Shown here: piece after piece, positions 35,734 through 44,360 of the stretch
How the letters are laid out: the number at the start of each line of letters is the position of its first letter
How positions within the stretch are numbered: the first letter of the stretch is position 1
Assembly: GCF_028863665.1 (NCBI RefSeq)
Contig: NZ_JARBFX010000009.1
Location: 1-64,000 of the forward strand
From: Aquabacter sediminis
GTDB taxonomy: Bacteria; Pseudomonadota; Alphaproteobacteria; Rhizobiales; Xanthobacteraceae
DNA length: 64,000 nucleotides
Reading direction: 5' to 3'
Translations under genes and position numbers: made by a program
Notes under the pieces: generated by a model
Seen by the model: the letters and a program-made list of their open reading frames with translations, nothing else
What the model was told of the DNA's origin: nothing
The model's database searches: none

Positions 35734-36468
35734 CTAATGGGCCATGCCCATCATGGTCCGGCGCAGGTCGTCGGCGCTGAAAGTCTCGTGCTCCCGGTCG
35801 AGAGTGCGCACGATGGCCCCGTGGGAGAGCACATAGGCGCGGGACGCCAGGTCCACGGCGCGCAGGAAGCTCTGCTCGGCCATGAGGATGGTGAGTTGCC
35901 GCGAGGCCTGGAGATCGCGCACGGCGTCGAACACCTGCGACACCACGATGGGGGCAAGGCCCACCGAGGGCTCGTCGATGACGATGACGCGCGGCGAGGT
36001 CATCAGCGCGCGGGCGATGGCAAGAAGCTGCTGCTGGCCGCCGCTCATGGTGCCGGCCCGCTGCGCACGGCGCTCGCGGAGCAAGGGGAAGGTCTGGTAG
36101 CAGAAGGCGAGATTGGCGGCGAGTTCGTGGCGCGCGCGCGGACAGCTGCCGGCCAGCACGAGGTTCTCCTCCACCGTCAAAGTGGGGATGAGCCGACGGC
36201 CTTCCGGCACCAGGGCGACGCCTTCATTGACGATGCGGTGGGGCGGGAGGCCGGTGAGGTCCAGAACCTGCCCGTCCCATTCCAGCAGGATGCGCCCCTT
36301 GGTGGGCCGCACGAAGCCCAGCACGGTGTTGAGCAGCGTGCTCTTGCCGTTGCCATTGGTGCCCAGCAGCGCGACGAACTCGCTTTCGCGCAGCTCCAGC
36401 GAGACATCGTGCAGCACCGCGACCGCGCCATAGCCGGCGCTGACCCCTTCCACGATGAGCCTATTCAC
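35734..36468 (-). CDS. ABC ATPase (LivF type), second importer
   Basis: The 244-residue ATPase has Walker A GTNGNGKS, GVALVPEGRRLIPTLTVEEN, the signature MSGGQQQLLAIARALM and Walker B VIVIDEPSVGLAPIVVSQVF. The Walker A loop has Thr and Asn where the family often has Ala; it still fits the GxxxxGKS consensus. It is the last gene of the minus-strand cluster and overlaps the LivG-type gene by 8 bases, as its plus-strand counterpart does. Confidence 0.93.
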   Translation of the reverse strand: MNRLIVEGVSAGYGAVAVLHDVSLELRESEFVALLGTNGNGKSTLLNTVLGFVRPTKGRILLEWDGQVLDLTGLPPHRIVNEGVALVPEGRRLIPTLTVEENLVLAGSCPRARHELAANLAFCYQTFPLLRERRAQRAGTMSGGQQQLLAIARALMTSPRVIVIDEPSVGLAPIVVSQVFDAVRDLQASRQLTILMAEQSFLRAVDLASRAYVLSHGAIVRTLDREHETFSADDLRRTMMGMAH

Positions 36469-37174
36469 CGAAATACACCTTCTGCACGAGGGGATCGCTG
36501 GAGACGGCCTCGGGGGATCCGTCGGCGATCAGCTGGCCAGATTCCAGGCAGATGATGCGGTGGGAGAAGCGCATCACCGCATGCATGATGTGCTCGATCA
36601 TGATGACCGCCACGCCGGCCTCGTTGAGCCGTTCGAGAATGGCGAGCACATCGTCGATCTCGCGGTCCGACAGGCCGGCCATGGCCTCGTCGGCGATCAG
36701 CACCTTGGGCGCCGCGGCGAGTGCCCGCGCCAGTTCCAGCTTGCGCAGTTCCAGCTGGGTGAGGCGGCCGGCATCATCCTCGGCGCGCCCTGCCAGGCCC
36801 ACGGAGGCGAGGATGTCCATGGCCGTGTCGCGCGGGGCCTCGACGCGCCGCACATGGTCCAGCGGCACCAGCAAATTCTCCAGCACGGTCATGCCGGTGA
36901 ACGGCTTGGGGATCTGGAAGCTGCGGGCAAGGCCCAGGCGCGCCCGGGCGCTCGGCGAAAGGCCGGTAATGTCCCGCCCCAGGAAGCGGATGCGCCCGGC
37001 ATTGGGGGTCAACGTGCCGGTCAGGCAATTGATGAGGGTGGTCTTGCCCGACCCGTTGGGGCCGATGATGCCGAGCCGTTCGCCGGCATGAAGGGGGACG
37101 GTGACCGGGCCGAGGGCGCGCAGCGCCCCGAACTGCTTCTCGACCCCTTCGGCAACGAGAATGGGCTCGCTCAT
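36461..37174 (-). CDS. ABC ATPase (LivG type), second importer
   Basis: The 237-residue ATPase has Walker A GPNGSGKT, ARSFQIPKPFTGMTVLENLL, a signature region (LTQLELRKLELARALA) in which the canonical LSGG is replaced by LTQL, as is common in the LivG branch, and Walker B VLIADEAMAGLSDREIDDVL. The ATG at 37174 overlaps the stop of the permease gene (ATGA). The much longer open frame upstream is an overlap shadow of the permease. Confidence 0.93.
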   Translation of the reverse strand: MSEPILVAEGVEKQFGALRALGPVTVPLHAGERLGIIGPNGSGKTTLINCLTGTLTPNAGRIRFLGRDITGLSPSARARLGLARSFQIPKPFTGMTVLENLLVPLDHVRRVEAPRDTAMDILASVGLAGRAEDDAGRLTQLELRKLELARALAAAPKVLIADEAMAGLSDREIDDVLAILERLNEAGVAVIMIEHIMHAVMRFSHRIICLESGQLIADGSPEAVSSDPLVQKVYFGE

Positions 37175-38184
37175 GACGCGCGTCCTTTCCGCAGGCGGTC
37201 GACGAGGCCGAGAATGCCCTCGGGTGCGGCGGCGACGAAGGCGATCAGCACCACGCCCACCAGCAGGATGTTGAGCTCGGAGGAAATGGTGATGGTGGCC
37301 ACCTGCTGGAGGCTGCCCAGCAGCACCGCCCCGATGACGGGGCCGGGCCAGGATTGCCGACCGCCGATGAGCGGCATGGCGATGGCATTGAGCGCCAGCG
37401 CGAGGCCGAACACGGTTTCCGGCTCGATGAAGGAGGCATAATAGACCAGGGGTGCCCCGGTCATGGCCAGGAGCGCGCCGGAAATGGCGCAGGCGGCGAG
37501 CTTCAGCCGGAAAGTGGGCACGCCCGCGCACTCGGCGGCTTCCTCGCTGGCCCTGAGCGCCCGGAAGGCGCGGCCCACCCACGACACCTCGATCCAGCGC
37601 GCCACGGCAACCGCGAACACCGCAACCGCCAGCATGACGAGGAAGACGAACTGGATCTGCCCCCCCGCCCAGGCCGGCGCCTCGGGCGGCAGGAGGGCGA
37701 GGCCCGAGGCGCCGCCGAGGAAGTCCATGTTGATGACGATGGTGTGCGCCATCACCACCAAAGCGATGGTGGCGATGGCGAAATAGACACCCTGCACCCG
37801 CAGGGTCATGTAGCCCATCATCAGCCCGAGCACGCCGCCCACCAGGCCTGCCGCGGGCAGGGCCAGGAAGACGGAGGCATCGAACGCCTTCAAGAGCGCG
37901 GCCCCCGTATAGGCGCCCGCGCCATAGAAGGCGGCGGCGCCGAAATTGATGTAGCCGGCATAGCCTCCGAGCACGTTCCAACCGGTGGCCAGTGCAATGG
38001 ACTGGACGATGATGAAGGCCGAGAAGAACACATAGGGGTTCTCGACGGTGCGCGTGAGGACAAGGCCGGCGGCCAGCACGGCAAGTGCACCGAGGCCGAA
38101 GGCCAGCGTGCGGCGCCGTTGCCGCTGCGCGGTGTCGGTCGAGGCGGCGGTTGAGGCTCTCATGAGCGAGGTTCCGGCGGTCAT
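37171..38184 (-). CDS. ABC permease (LivM type), second importer
   Basis: The 337-residue membrane protein has SAFIIVQSIALATGWNVLGG, YAGYINFGAAAFYGAGAYTG, the loop GRAFRALRASEEAAECAGVP and LIGGRQSWPGPVIGAVLLGS, which is the LivM pattern. The ATG at 38184 overlaps the LivH-type stop. An alternative ATG at 38163 would drop seven hydrophilic residues. Confidence 0.92.
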   Translation of the reverse strand: MTAGTSLMRASTAASTDTAQRQRRRTLAFGLGALAVLAAGLVLTRTVENPYVFFSAFIIVQSIALATGWNVLGGYAGYINFGAAAFYGAGAYTGAALLKAFDASVFLALPAAGLVGGVLGLMMGYMTLRVQGVYFAIATIALVVMAHTIVINMDFLGGASGLALLPPEAPAWAGGQIQFVFLVMLAVAVFAVAVARWIEVSWVGRAFRALRASEEAAECAGVPTFRLKLAACAISGALLAMTGAPLVYYASFIEPETVFGLALALNAIAMPLIGGRQSWPGPVIGAVLLGSLQQVATITISSELNILLVGVVLIAFVAAAPEGILGLVDRLRKGRAS

Positions 38185-39056
38185 CGGCGCGCTCCGAACA
38201 GCCCTTGCGGGCGCAGGGCAAGCGTGGCGAGAAGAATGGAAAAGGCGACGGCGGGGGCCCAGGACGGGCTCGCAAAGGCCGCCACGAGGGATTCCGACAC
38301 CCCGATCAGGATGCCGGCCGCAATGGTGCCGGGCAGCGAGCCCATGCCGGCGAGAACCACCACCGCGAACACCCGCCCGATCATCAGCCGGCCGCCGAAC
38401 GGGTCCACCGGCCCGATGATGATGAGGGCGGCACCGGCCATGACGGCGGTGGCCGCCGCGATGCCGAAGGCATGGCGCTTGATCCAGCGCGGATCGATGC
38501 CGCTCACCGACAGGCCGCGTTCGTCATGGGCCACTGCGCGGATGGCAATGCCCGCATGGGTCTTATGGAGATAGAGCCAGAGGAGGGCCACCATCACCGG
38601 GGCGATCAGTGCCGGGACAAGCAGCCGGTAGGGCAGGGACAGGAGGCCGATATTCAGGCTCTGGCCCACATAAGCCACCTGCACCGCCTGCTGGTCGGTG
38701 CCGAACTTGAGGAGCAGGAGCGTCTCCACCACCAGCGAAACCCCGAAGAACAGGGTCAGGGCGTTCATGGTGTCGGGGGAGCCGCTGCGTTCAAACAGGC
38801 GGGAATAGAATTCGTAGAAGCCGAGCCCCGCCACATAGAAGGGCACCAGGGCCAGCACCGCCACCAGGATCGGATCAAGGCCATGGGAATTGCCCACCGC
38901 CACCACATAGGCGCCGGCGATGACGAAGGCGGGATGGGCGATGTTGGGGATGTGCAGGAGGCCGAACGTCACCGCGAGGCCGAGGGCGAGCGCGGAATAG
39001 ATGCAGCCCAGCATCACGCCAGTGCCCACCGCATTGACCAGTTGGTCCAGGAACAT
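38181..39056 (-). CDS. ABC permease (LivH type), second importer
   Basis: The 291-residue membrane protein begins FLDQLVNAVGTGVMLGCIYS and has ALALGLAVTFGLLHIPNIAH, the loop IAIRAVAHDERGLSVSGIDP and FAVVVLAGMGSLPGTIAAGI. The ATG at 39056 follows a GAGG-type ribosome-binding site. The longer frame upstream only translates REP-like sequence, so it is rejected. It is separated from its binding-protein gene by 277 bases of repeat-rich DNA. Confidence 0.92.
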   Translation of the reverse strand: MFLDQLVNAVGTGVMLGCIYSALALGLAVTFGLLHIPNIAHPAFVIAGAYVVAVGNSHGLDPILVAVLALVPFYVAGLGFYEFYSRLFERSGSPDTMNALTLFFGVSLVVETLLLLKFGTDQQAVQVAYVGQSLNIGLLSLPYRLLVPALIAPVMVALLWLYLHKTHAGIAIRAVAHDERGLSVSGIDPRWIKRHAFGIAAATAVMAGAALIIIGPVDPFGGRLMIGRVFAVVVLAGMGSLPGTIAAGILIGVSESLVAAFASPSWAPAVAFSILLATLALRPQGLFGARR

Positions 39057-39074
39057 GGCAAGGGGCCTCTGTTT

Positions 39075-39195
39075 CAAAGATCCGGCGTCATGGCCGGGGT
39101 TATGGCCGGCGTCTTGGCCGGGCTTGTCCCGGCCATCCATGGGGCTTGGCGAGGAAAGTCCTCACGGAGCACCGTCGTGGCCGGGACACGCCCGG
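39075..39195. repeat. REP-like palindrome cluster
   Basis: Repeated TGGCCGGG/CCCGGCCA blocks (for example CTTGGCCGGGCTTGTCCCGG near 39112 and TGGCCGGGACACGCCCGGGC near 39179) make imperfect hairpins of a kind widespread between genes in Hyphomicrobiales. It sits between the binding-protein gene and the LivH-type gene of one transporter and could affect relative expression. Confidence 0.55.
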
Positions 39196-39201
39196 GCATG
39201 C

Positions 39202-39256
39202 CGGCCCAAAGTCGCCCCAAGGTCGGCCCAAGGTCGGCCCAAGGTCGGCGCAAGTG
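39202..39256. repeat. 11-bp tandem repeat, five copies
   Basis: Five consecutive units of the type CGGCCCAAGGT run from 39202 to 39256; copies 3 and 4 are identical and copies 1, 2 and 5 differ at one to three positions. It lies between the REP-like cluster and the binding-protein stop. Confidence 0.8.
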
Positions 39257-39333
39257 TTCGGCTTCACGCACGTCCCGACGCGAGGCTTGGTCCGCCAGCG
39301 CCGGGTCATCTGTGGCCTGAAACCCGCCGCAGC

Positions 39334-40599
39334 TCAGCTGCGCGCCTTCATGAAGGGCGAGATGAGGTCGCCGGACTTCAGCGCCGGCGGATCGAGGATG
39401 ACCTGGCGGCCCGGCTGGCGGAACTGCTCGATGTCATTGCCCTTGATGCCCTGGAACTGGGTCATCAGCACGCGCCGCTGCGTCCAGTCGCCGGTCTCGT
39501 TGAAGGTGGCGTCGCCCACCAGGGTCTTCACCGGATTGGCATGCATCCACTTGGCCATGGCGGCATTGTCGGTGGAGCCCGCCCCCTTCACCGCCGCCGC
39601 GATCATCTCGCCCGCCGCATAATAGAAGGGGGGAATGTAGTAGCCGAGCGCGTCCAGCTTTTCCGGCACCGCGATTGCCGTGTAGCGGTCGAGGAACTTG
39701 GTGACGGCCGGCGTCAGCATGGTCTTTTCCGGCAGGAACAGGTTGAAGTTGACGATGCCGTTGAGCGCCGGGCCCAGCGCCTGGAGGGTGGAGGCATATT
39801 GCGGCCCCACCATGCCGCCGCCGAAGAGCTTGACGCTGTCCCCGACCCCCACTTCCGAGAGGCCGCGCACCAAGGCGGCGCTGTCCGGGGGATAGGAGCA
39901 GACGAACACCGCATCCGGCTCGGCGGCGCGCAGGTTGCGCAGGATGGCGGAGAAGTCCGACGTATTGGGCGGATAGCTCTGGTCGAACACCACCTCCTGG
40001 CCGAAATCCTTCACCGCCATCTTGCCGCCGGCGGCCGAGACCTTGGCGAATTCCACGTCGGCGTTCAGGATGGCGATGCGCTTGCAGCCGACGGACTTGC
40101 CCAGTTCGAAGAAGCCGCGCGCCCAATTGACCTTGGCGTCCGGCCCCCAGGGGGCACTGTGGAAGTAGCGGTCGCTCTTCACGCCTTCATTGGCAGCCAG
40201 CGCGAACATGCCGATCATGAAGCGCCCGCGCTGCTTGATGAAGGGCATGACGGGGGCGGACAGCACGGCGCCGTAGGGCGACAGCAGGATGTCCACCTTG
40301 TCGATGTCCACGAGCTTGGAAAAGATGCTCGGGATCTGCGAGACCGTGCTCTGGTCGTCATAGGTGACGATCTCCACCTGACGGCCCAGAAGGCCGCCGG
40401 CGGCATTGATGTCGTCGCGCCAGATCTGCAGCCCGATAAGGCCCGCCCGCGTGGACGAGAGCGGCCCGGTCATGGAGAAGCTCGTGCCGATGCGGATGGG
40501 GCCGGACTGCGCGCGGCCCGAGGTCCAGATGGCGGGGGCGGCAACCGCAAGACCGGTGGCGGCGGCAAGCTTGCCGAAGCTCCTGCGTGAGATGGTCAT
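39334..40599 (-). CDS. Branched-chain-type ABC substrate-binding protein, second importer
   Basis: The 421-residue periplasmic protein has a Tat-type signal (SRRSFGKLAAATGLAVAAPA) and the LivK-like fold: IRIGTSFSMTGPLSSTRAGL, RDDINAAGGLLGRQVEIVTY, DDQSTVSQIPSIFSKLV and SYPPNTSDFSAILRNLRAAE. The ATG at 40599 is preceded by GGGAGGAC, a strong ribosome-binding site; the open frame upstream translates the palindromic repeat. It lies directly downstream of a ring-cleavage dioxygenase, so an aromatic acid or related ligand is plausible; members of this family bind aromatic compounds in Rhodopseudomonas. Confidence 0.92.
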   Translation of the reverse strand: MTISRRSFGKLAAATGLAVAAPAIWTSGRAQSGPIRIGTSFSMTGPLSSTRAGLIGLQIWRDDINAAGGLLGRQVEIVTYDDQSTVSQIPSIFSKLVDIDKVDILLSPYGAVLSAPVMPFIKQRGRFMIGMFALAANEGVKSDRYFHSAPWGPDAKVNWARGFFELGKSVGCKRIAILNADVEFAKVSAAGGKMAVKDFGQEVVFDQSYPPNTSDFSAILRNLRAAEPDAVFVCSYPPDSAALVRGLSEVGVGDSVKLFGGGMVGPQYASTLQALGPALNGIVNFNLFLPEKTMLTPAVTKFLDRYTAIAVPEKLDALGYYIPPFYYAAGEMIAAAVKGAGSTDNAAMAKWMHANPVKTLVGDATFNETGDWTQRRVLMTQFQGIKGNDIEQFRQPGRQVILDPPALKSGDLISPFMKARS

Positions 40600-40693
40600 G
40601 ATGTCCTCCCGATGGTCTGTTTTTCCGGCCTTGCGGGACATCCCGGGCCGTTTCTTTTTTGATGCGCCCGCCGGCTGGTGCCGGCGTGCCAGA

Positions 40694-40772
40694 CGCGCTC
40701 TAACGCATTGATAGAGAATGCGTGATCCGATCAGCTGCATTGCAGGCTGATCGGCGCATGCTCTAGAGCGCG
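40694..40772. repeat. Palindromic dispersed repeat, copy B (MITE/REP-like)
   Basis: The 79-bp element has 9-bp terminal inverted repeats (CGCGCTCTA at 40694-40702, TAGAGCGCG at 40764-40772) and an internal inverted repeat (CCGATCAGC at 40727-40735, GCTGATCGG at 40746-40754). It matches copy A at 5989-6061. The stop codon of the dioxygenase small-subunit gene (minus strand, 40763-40765) is supplied by its edge. Confidence 0.8.
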
Positions 40773-41128
40773 ACGGTGGGATAGTCCTTCCCGGTCCAAT
40801 GCTGCAGCCGCGCTGCCATTTCCCGTTGGAAGGCCAGGGGGCCGCTCCGGCGCATATAGTCTTCATCATAGATGGCGATGAAGATGGTCAGCGACAGGAA
40901 GAAATGGGCGCCCATCTCGAACAGGGCCACATAGTCGTGATTGATGAGCGCCTCGCGCTCCTCCGGCGTGAAGCTGTTCACCGTGAAGCGCTCCACCTCG
41001 TTGAGGCAAGGTCCGATGGACTGCTCCCAGGTGGCGACGAAGGAGCGCGGGTCCTCCTTGTAGCGCTGCAAATATTCGGGATTGCGATCCACGGTGAAGA
41101 GGAACTTGTTCACATAATACTTGCTCAT
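40763..41128 (-). CDS. Class III extradiol dioxygenase small (LigA-like) subunit
   Basis: The 121-residue product matches the alpha subunit of protocatechuate 4,5-dioxygenase: MSKYYVNKFLFTVDRNPEYL, RYKEDPRSFVATWEQ, LNEVERFTVNSFTPEEREAL and LINHDYVALFEMGAHFFLSL. This small helical subunit caps the active site of the catalytic LigB-like partner encoded immediately upstream. The ATG at 41128 overlaps the partner's stop. The last codons (AL-stop) lie inside repeat copy B, so the natural C-terminus may have been altered. Confidence 0.9.
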   Translation of the reverse strand: MSKYYVNKFLFTVDRNPEYLQRYKEDPRSFVATWEQSIGPCLNEVERFTVNSFTPEEREALINHDYVALFEMGAHFFLSLTIFIAIYDEDYMRRSGPLAFQREMAARLQHWTGKDYPTVAL

Positions 41129-41988
41129 GCGCGCCCCTCCTCGGGATACCAGGTCAGGTAGGCCTCGCGGGTGTGGAAGAGGTCGAGGCTGTCCACATAG
41201 GCCGCCTTGTGTTGCGGACCGGCGATCCCCATCATCAGGATGAGGTCCATGAAGCCGTGGGTGGCGTTGCCGCTGCGGCTCATGCTTTCGTGGGTGACGT
41301 TTTCGAGGATGGCGTCGATATCGCCATTGGCGAGCCACTCGATGGCCTTCACGTCGAACTCGGGATCGGGGCCATGCTCGCCGAACTGGCGGGGGCCGCC
41401 CAGTTCCAGGGACAGATGCCCGGACCCGACGGCGGCGATGCGCTTGTCCGTGGGATAGGCGTCGATGACCTCGCGGATCGCTCGTCCCAGCTCCCAGAAG
41501 CGCCGGGGCGAGGGCAGAGGCGGGGCGAAGATGTTGGTGTAGATCGGCACGATGGGCAGGTCCGCCTGCGGCCGGGTGGTGATGATCGGGCAGATGATGG
41601 AATGGTCGATCTTCAGCTCATGGCTGAAGGCGAAGTCGAAGCCTCGATCCATCAGGCCCTGGTGCATGAAGCGCGAGAGGTCCTCATGGCCTTCCAGCAC
41701 AAATTTGGGCAGGCCGAACTCGCGCTCCTCATTGTAGAAGGTGGCGTCGTAGCGGGCGGCCTTGCCGATCAGGAAGGTCGGGTAATTGTCCAGGAAGAAC
41801 TGGTGAAAGTGGTCGGCGCCCACCATCACCAGGATGTCCGGCTGCGCGCGGGTCAGCGTCTCCCGGTAGGCTTCGACCTTGCGCTTCCACTCCGCTGCCT
41901 GGGGGATCTGCTCCTCCACGGGCGCGGTCGTGGCCTTCAGATAGAAGGGGTGGTGGGTGGTGGCCAGGACGGCCGCCAGGGTGGCCAT
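41125..41988 (-). CDS. Class III extradiol ring-cleavage dioxygenase catalytic (LigB-like) subunit
   Basis: The 287-residue catalytic subunit of the LigB superfamily uses Fe(II) to cleave a catechol ring next to the hydroxyls. Metal and catalytic candidates are the two His in ATTHHPFYLK near residue 11, VGADHFHQFFLDNYPTF, the His in FSHELKIDHSIICPI and the acidic region with AAVGSGHLSLELGGPRQFGE. The layout is like protocatechuate 4,5- or gallate-type enzymes. Substrate is not determined by these motifs. It overlaps the small-subunit gene by four bases and follows the CoA-transferase gene by 77 bases. Confidence 0.9.
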   Translation of the reverse strand: MATLAAVLATTHHPFYLKATTAPVEEQIPQAAEWKRKVEAYRETLTRAQPDILVMVGADHFHQFFLDNYPTFLIGKAARYDATFYNEEREFGLPKFVLEGHEDLSRFMHQGLMDRGFDFAFSHELKIDHSIICPIITTRPQADLPIVPIYTNIFAPPLPSPRRFWELGRAIREVIDAYPTDKRIAAVGSGHLSLELGGPRQFGEHGPDPEFDVKAIEWLANGDIDAILENVTHESMSRSGNATHGFMDLILMMGIAGPQHKAAYVDSLDLFHTREAYLTWYPEEGRA

Positions 41989-42065
41989 TGTTTCCTCTCC
42001 GCTTGCTTTTCTGGGTCACGCGATACTTTGGCGTCACGCGTTCTTTTTCGAATTCAGCAAAAGGG

Positions 42066-43244
42066 TCAGGCAGGCTCGACTTGGAGATGCCGGGCCGGCC
42101 ACGCGCCGGGGTGCAAAGCCAGCGCGGATCGGATGGCCTCGCCATTCTCGTTCACCGTGGGCGCGGCCTTCACCGCGGCCGCGCGCTCGCCGTCGAAACT
42201 ATAGGCCGGGCGAACGGTCCGCGATGCCCCCTCCACGCGCTCCGACACCGGGACAATCATGCCGAGATGGTTCACCTGCGGGTCATCCACCACATCGGGA
42301 ATGGTGTTGATGGGGGCATAGGGCACGTCAAAGCCCGAAAAACGCTCCACCCAGGCGGCGCGGTCCTTCTGCCCGAAGACGGCGTTCAGCGCCTCGGCCA
42401 GCTCCAGGTAATTGTCGATGCGCTTCTGGCGGATGGCAAAGCGCGGGTCGCTGGCGAGGTGTGCGGCGCCGGTGGCTTCCACCAATGCGTCCCAGAACTT
42501 GTCCAGCGAGGAGAGGTGGAAGGCAAAGAGCTTCTCATCCTTGCAGCGCACGATGAAGGCCTGCGCCAGCCGCGGCCGGTCGACGCCGGAGGGCAGCTCG
42601 CCGAGCGCGAAATAGCCCATGAAGGGCTCCACGGCGAAATGCATCATGGCTTCCAGCATGGAGATTTCCACGAGCCGCCCGCGCCCCGTGCGGCCGCGCT
42701 CCACCAGCGCGCCGGCAATGCCGAGCGCCGCATAGATGCCGGTGATGGCATCCGCCAGCGCCGGGCCGATGAAGCGCGGCTGCTCGGGATCGATGGCGAC
42801 GGAAAGGAAGCCGCTGACCGCCTGGGCCACCGAGTCATAGACCGGGCGCTTGGCATAAGGCCCGTCCGGCCCGAAGCCGCTGATGGAGCAATAGACAAGG
42901 CGCGGATTGATGGCCCGCAGCGTCTCATAGTCGGCCCCGATGCGGGCGGCCGCGCCGGGGCGGAAATTCTGGATATAGACGTCCGCTTCCCGGATCAGGT
43001 CATAGAAGACGGCGCGATCCGCCTCCGCCTTCATGTCCAGGCCGATGCTGCGCTTGTTGCGGTTATAGGCCTGGAAATGGGCGCTGTAGAAGCCGCTCTT
43101 GAAGCTGCGATAGGGATCGCCATTGCCGGCGCTCTCCACCTTGATGACGTCGGCGCCGAGATCGGCCAGCATCATGCCGGCGCAGGGGCCGGTGATGAAG
43201 GTGCCCTGCTCGACGATGCGCACCTCGTTCAATACCCCGAACAT
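42066..43244 (-). CDS. CaiB/BaiF family class III CoA-transferase
   Basis: The 392-residue product has the family N-terminus (LNEVRIVEQGTFITGPCAGM, LADLGADVIKVESAGNGDPY), NKRSIGLDMKAE, INPRLVYCSISGFGPDGPYA and RPVYDSVAQAVSGFL. It is clearly distinct from the other CaiB gene in this window. The ATG at 43244 has GAGAGGGG before it; an upstream TTG at 43259 is less likely. Followed by ring-cleavage genes and preceded by a citryl-CoA-lyase-like gene, it probably makes a CoA thioester that the lyase splits (inference). Confidence 0.9.
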   Translation of the reverse strand: MFGVLNEVRIVEQGTFITGPCAGMMLADLGADVIKVESAGNGDPYRSFKSGFYSAHFQAYNRNKRSIGLDMKAEADRAVFYDLIREADVYIQNFRPGAAARIGADYETLRAINPRLVYCSISGFGPDGPYAKRPVYDSVAQAVSGFLSVAIDPEQPRFIGPALADAITGIYAALGIAGALVERGRTGRGRLVEISMLEAMMHFAVEPFMGYFALGELPSGVDRPRLAQAFIVRCKDEKLFAFHLSSLDKFWDALVEATGAAHLASDPRFAIRQKRIDNYLELAEALNAVFGQKDRAAWVERFSGFDVPYAPINTIPDVVDDPQVNHLGMIVPVSERVEGASRTVRPAYSFDGERAAAVKAAPTVNENGEAIRSALALHPGAWPARHLQVEPA

Positions 43245-43255
43245 GGCGGCCCCTC

Positions 43256-44068
43256 TCAATTTTCGTTGGCCACGAAGCCCTCGGGGGCCGGGCCGTCATA
43301 GCTGATGGCGGACGCCGCCGCGTGGGACATCAGGAAGCCGATGGGGTGCGTCTGCTCCTCCAGCAGGTGGCCGATGAGCCCGGCGGTGCGCGCCAGCAGC
43401 GGCACGCCGCGCAAAGCCAGCAGCGGATAGCCCGCATCCAGGAGAACGGCCGGAATGGCGGCCGAGATGTTCATGACCAGAGGGCGGTTCACCAGTTCGG
43501 GGAGCCTGCGCTCCACCTCCCGTGCCACCTCGCAATGGGTCCCGTTCAACCCCAGCTCGCTGGCGACCGCAAAGAGCCGGAGCGCGCGCGGGTCGCCGTC
43601 CTTGTGGAGGGGATGGCCGTAGCCGGGGATGGCGCGCTTGGCCGCCCGGTAGGCGCGCACGGTCTTGACGATGGCGTCCTCCAGCGAACCACCCGAGGCC
43701 TTCTGCTCGTCCAGGATTTCGGCGAACATCACCCCGGCCGTCGCCGAGGCGCCGAGGATGACCGAGCCGCACCCCAGAAGCCCGGCGGCCACCGCCCCCT
43801 GAAGAGCTTCCGGCGCCGAGGCGAGGGTCATGCGCGCGGCTTGCACGGAGGGCACGAGGCCATGCTCGGCGATGGCCACCAGCGTGGCATTGAGCATGGC
43901 TTCCTGCGCCGGGCTCGGCAATTGACCGGCGATGAGCAGCCAGGTGTGGGCGGTGAAGCTGATGCGCCCGATGAGATCCTCAACGAGGTCGTGGCCACGC
44001 ACGATGATGGTCTGCGGGTTGGAACCCGAGATGGAGGTGGTGGGGGCTGTATCGGCACCAATTTTCAA
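43256..44068 (-). CDS. Citryl-CoA lyase-like protein (citrate synthase family)
   Basis: The product of about 270 residues belongs to the short citrate-synthase-like family annotated as citryl-CoA lyase: QTIIVRGHDLVEDLIGRISF, GLVPSVQAARMTLASAPEAL, QGAVAAGLLGCGSVILGAS, IPGYGHPLHKDGDPRALRLF and LIGHLLEEQTHP. The His of GYGHPLHK matches the conserved acyl-CoA His of citrate synthases, while the usual LHGG His is replaced (VILGAS), as in other members I recall. A retro-Claisen cleavage of a hydroxy-acyl-CoA is the expected chemistry. A TTG at 44068 has GGGGAGA just upstream; a GTG at 44089 is the alternative. It is first in the minus-strand cluster. Confidence 0.83.
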   Translation of the reverse strand: MKIGADTAPTTSISGSNPQTIIVRGHDLVEDLIGRISFTAHTWLLIAGQLPSPAQEAMLNATLVAIAEHGLVPSVQAARMTLASAPEALQGAVAAGLLGCGSVILGASATAGVMFAEILDEQKASGGSLEDAIVKTVRAYRAAKRAIPGYGHPLHKDGDPRALRLFAVASELGLNGTHCEVAREVERRLPELVNRPLVMNISAAIPAVLLDAGYPLLALRGVPLLARTAGLIGHLLEEQTHPIGFLMSHAAASAISYDGPAPEGFVANEN

Positions 44069-44184
44069 AGCACGTCTCCCCGGCGGCACGCCGTCTCGCC
44101 ACGTAGGACACGCCGCCGTCGCCCAGGGGCCATAGAGGCCGCAGGCGGGTTGGATGTGAAGGCTTGGCGGCGTTTCCGTTTTAT

Positions 44185-44204
44185 ATTTTCGCTAGGCGAA
44201 TTTT
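44185..44204 (-). promoter_or_regulatory. Putative IclR operator, site 1
   Basis: ATTTTCGCTAGGCGAATTTT contains the dyad TTCGC-TAG-GCGAA. Its reverse complement closely matches site 2 at 44361-44380 (17 of 20 bases agree). It lies about 115 bases upstream of the minus-strand catabolic cluster. Confidence 0.6.
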
Positions 44205-44360
44205 TATTCGAGTTAAGGTTGGCGCCTGCCCGTTTGGGTGTCAAGCGAATAGTTCCCGGCATTTCTTCTTCGCGCTTGCAGCAAAAGGCGCAGCAAGCAA
44301 CAAGTGGGCGTCCCGCGCGCGCTGCCTTGACATGGCGGCAAGAATGCTCAATCTCGAAAG

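Noticed and set aside
41989-42065. Frameshift or missing gene between the dioxygenase and the CoA-transferase
   Set aside because: The gap is only 77 bases, with a ribosome-binding site before the dioxygenase start and no homologous codons left over.
43256-44089. True citrate synthase
   Set aside because: The protein is too short (about 270 residues) and lacks the LHGG His; it matches the citryl-CoA-lyase-like branch.
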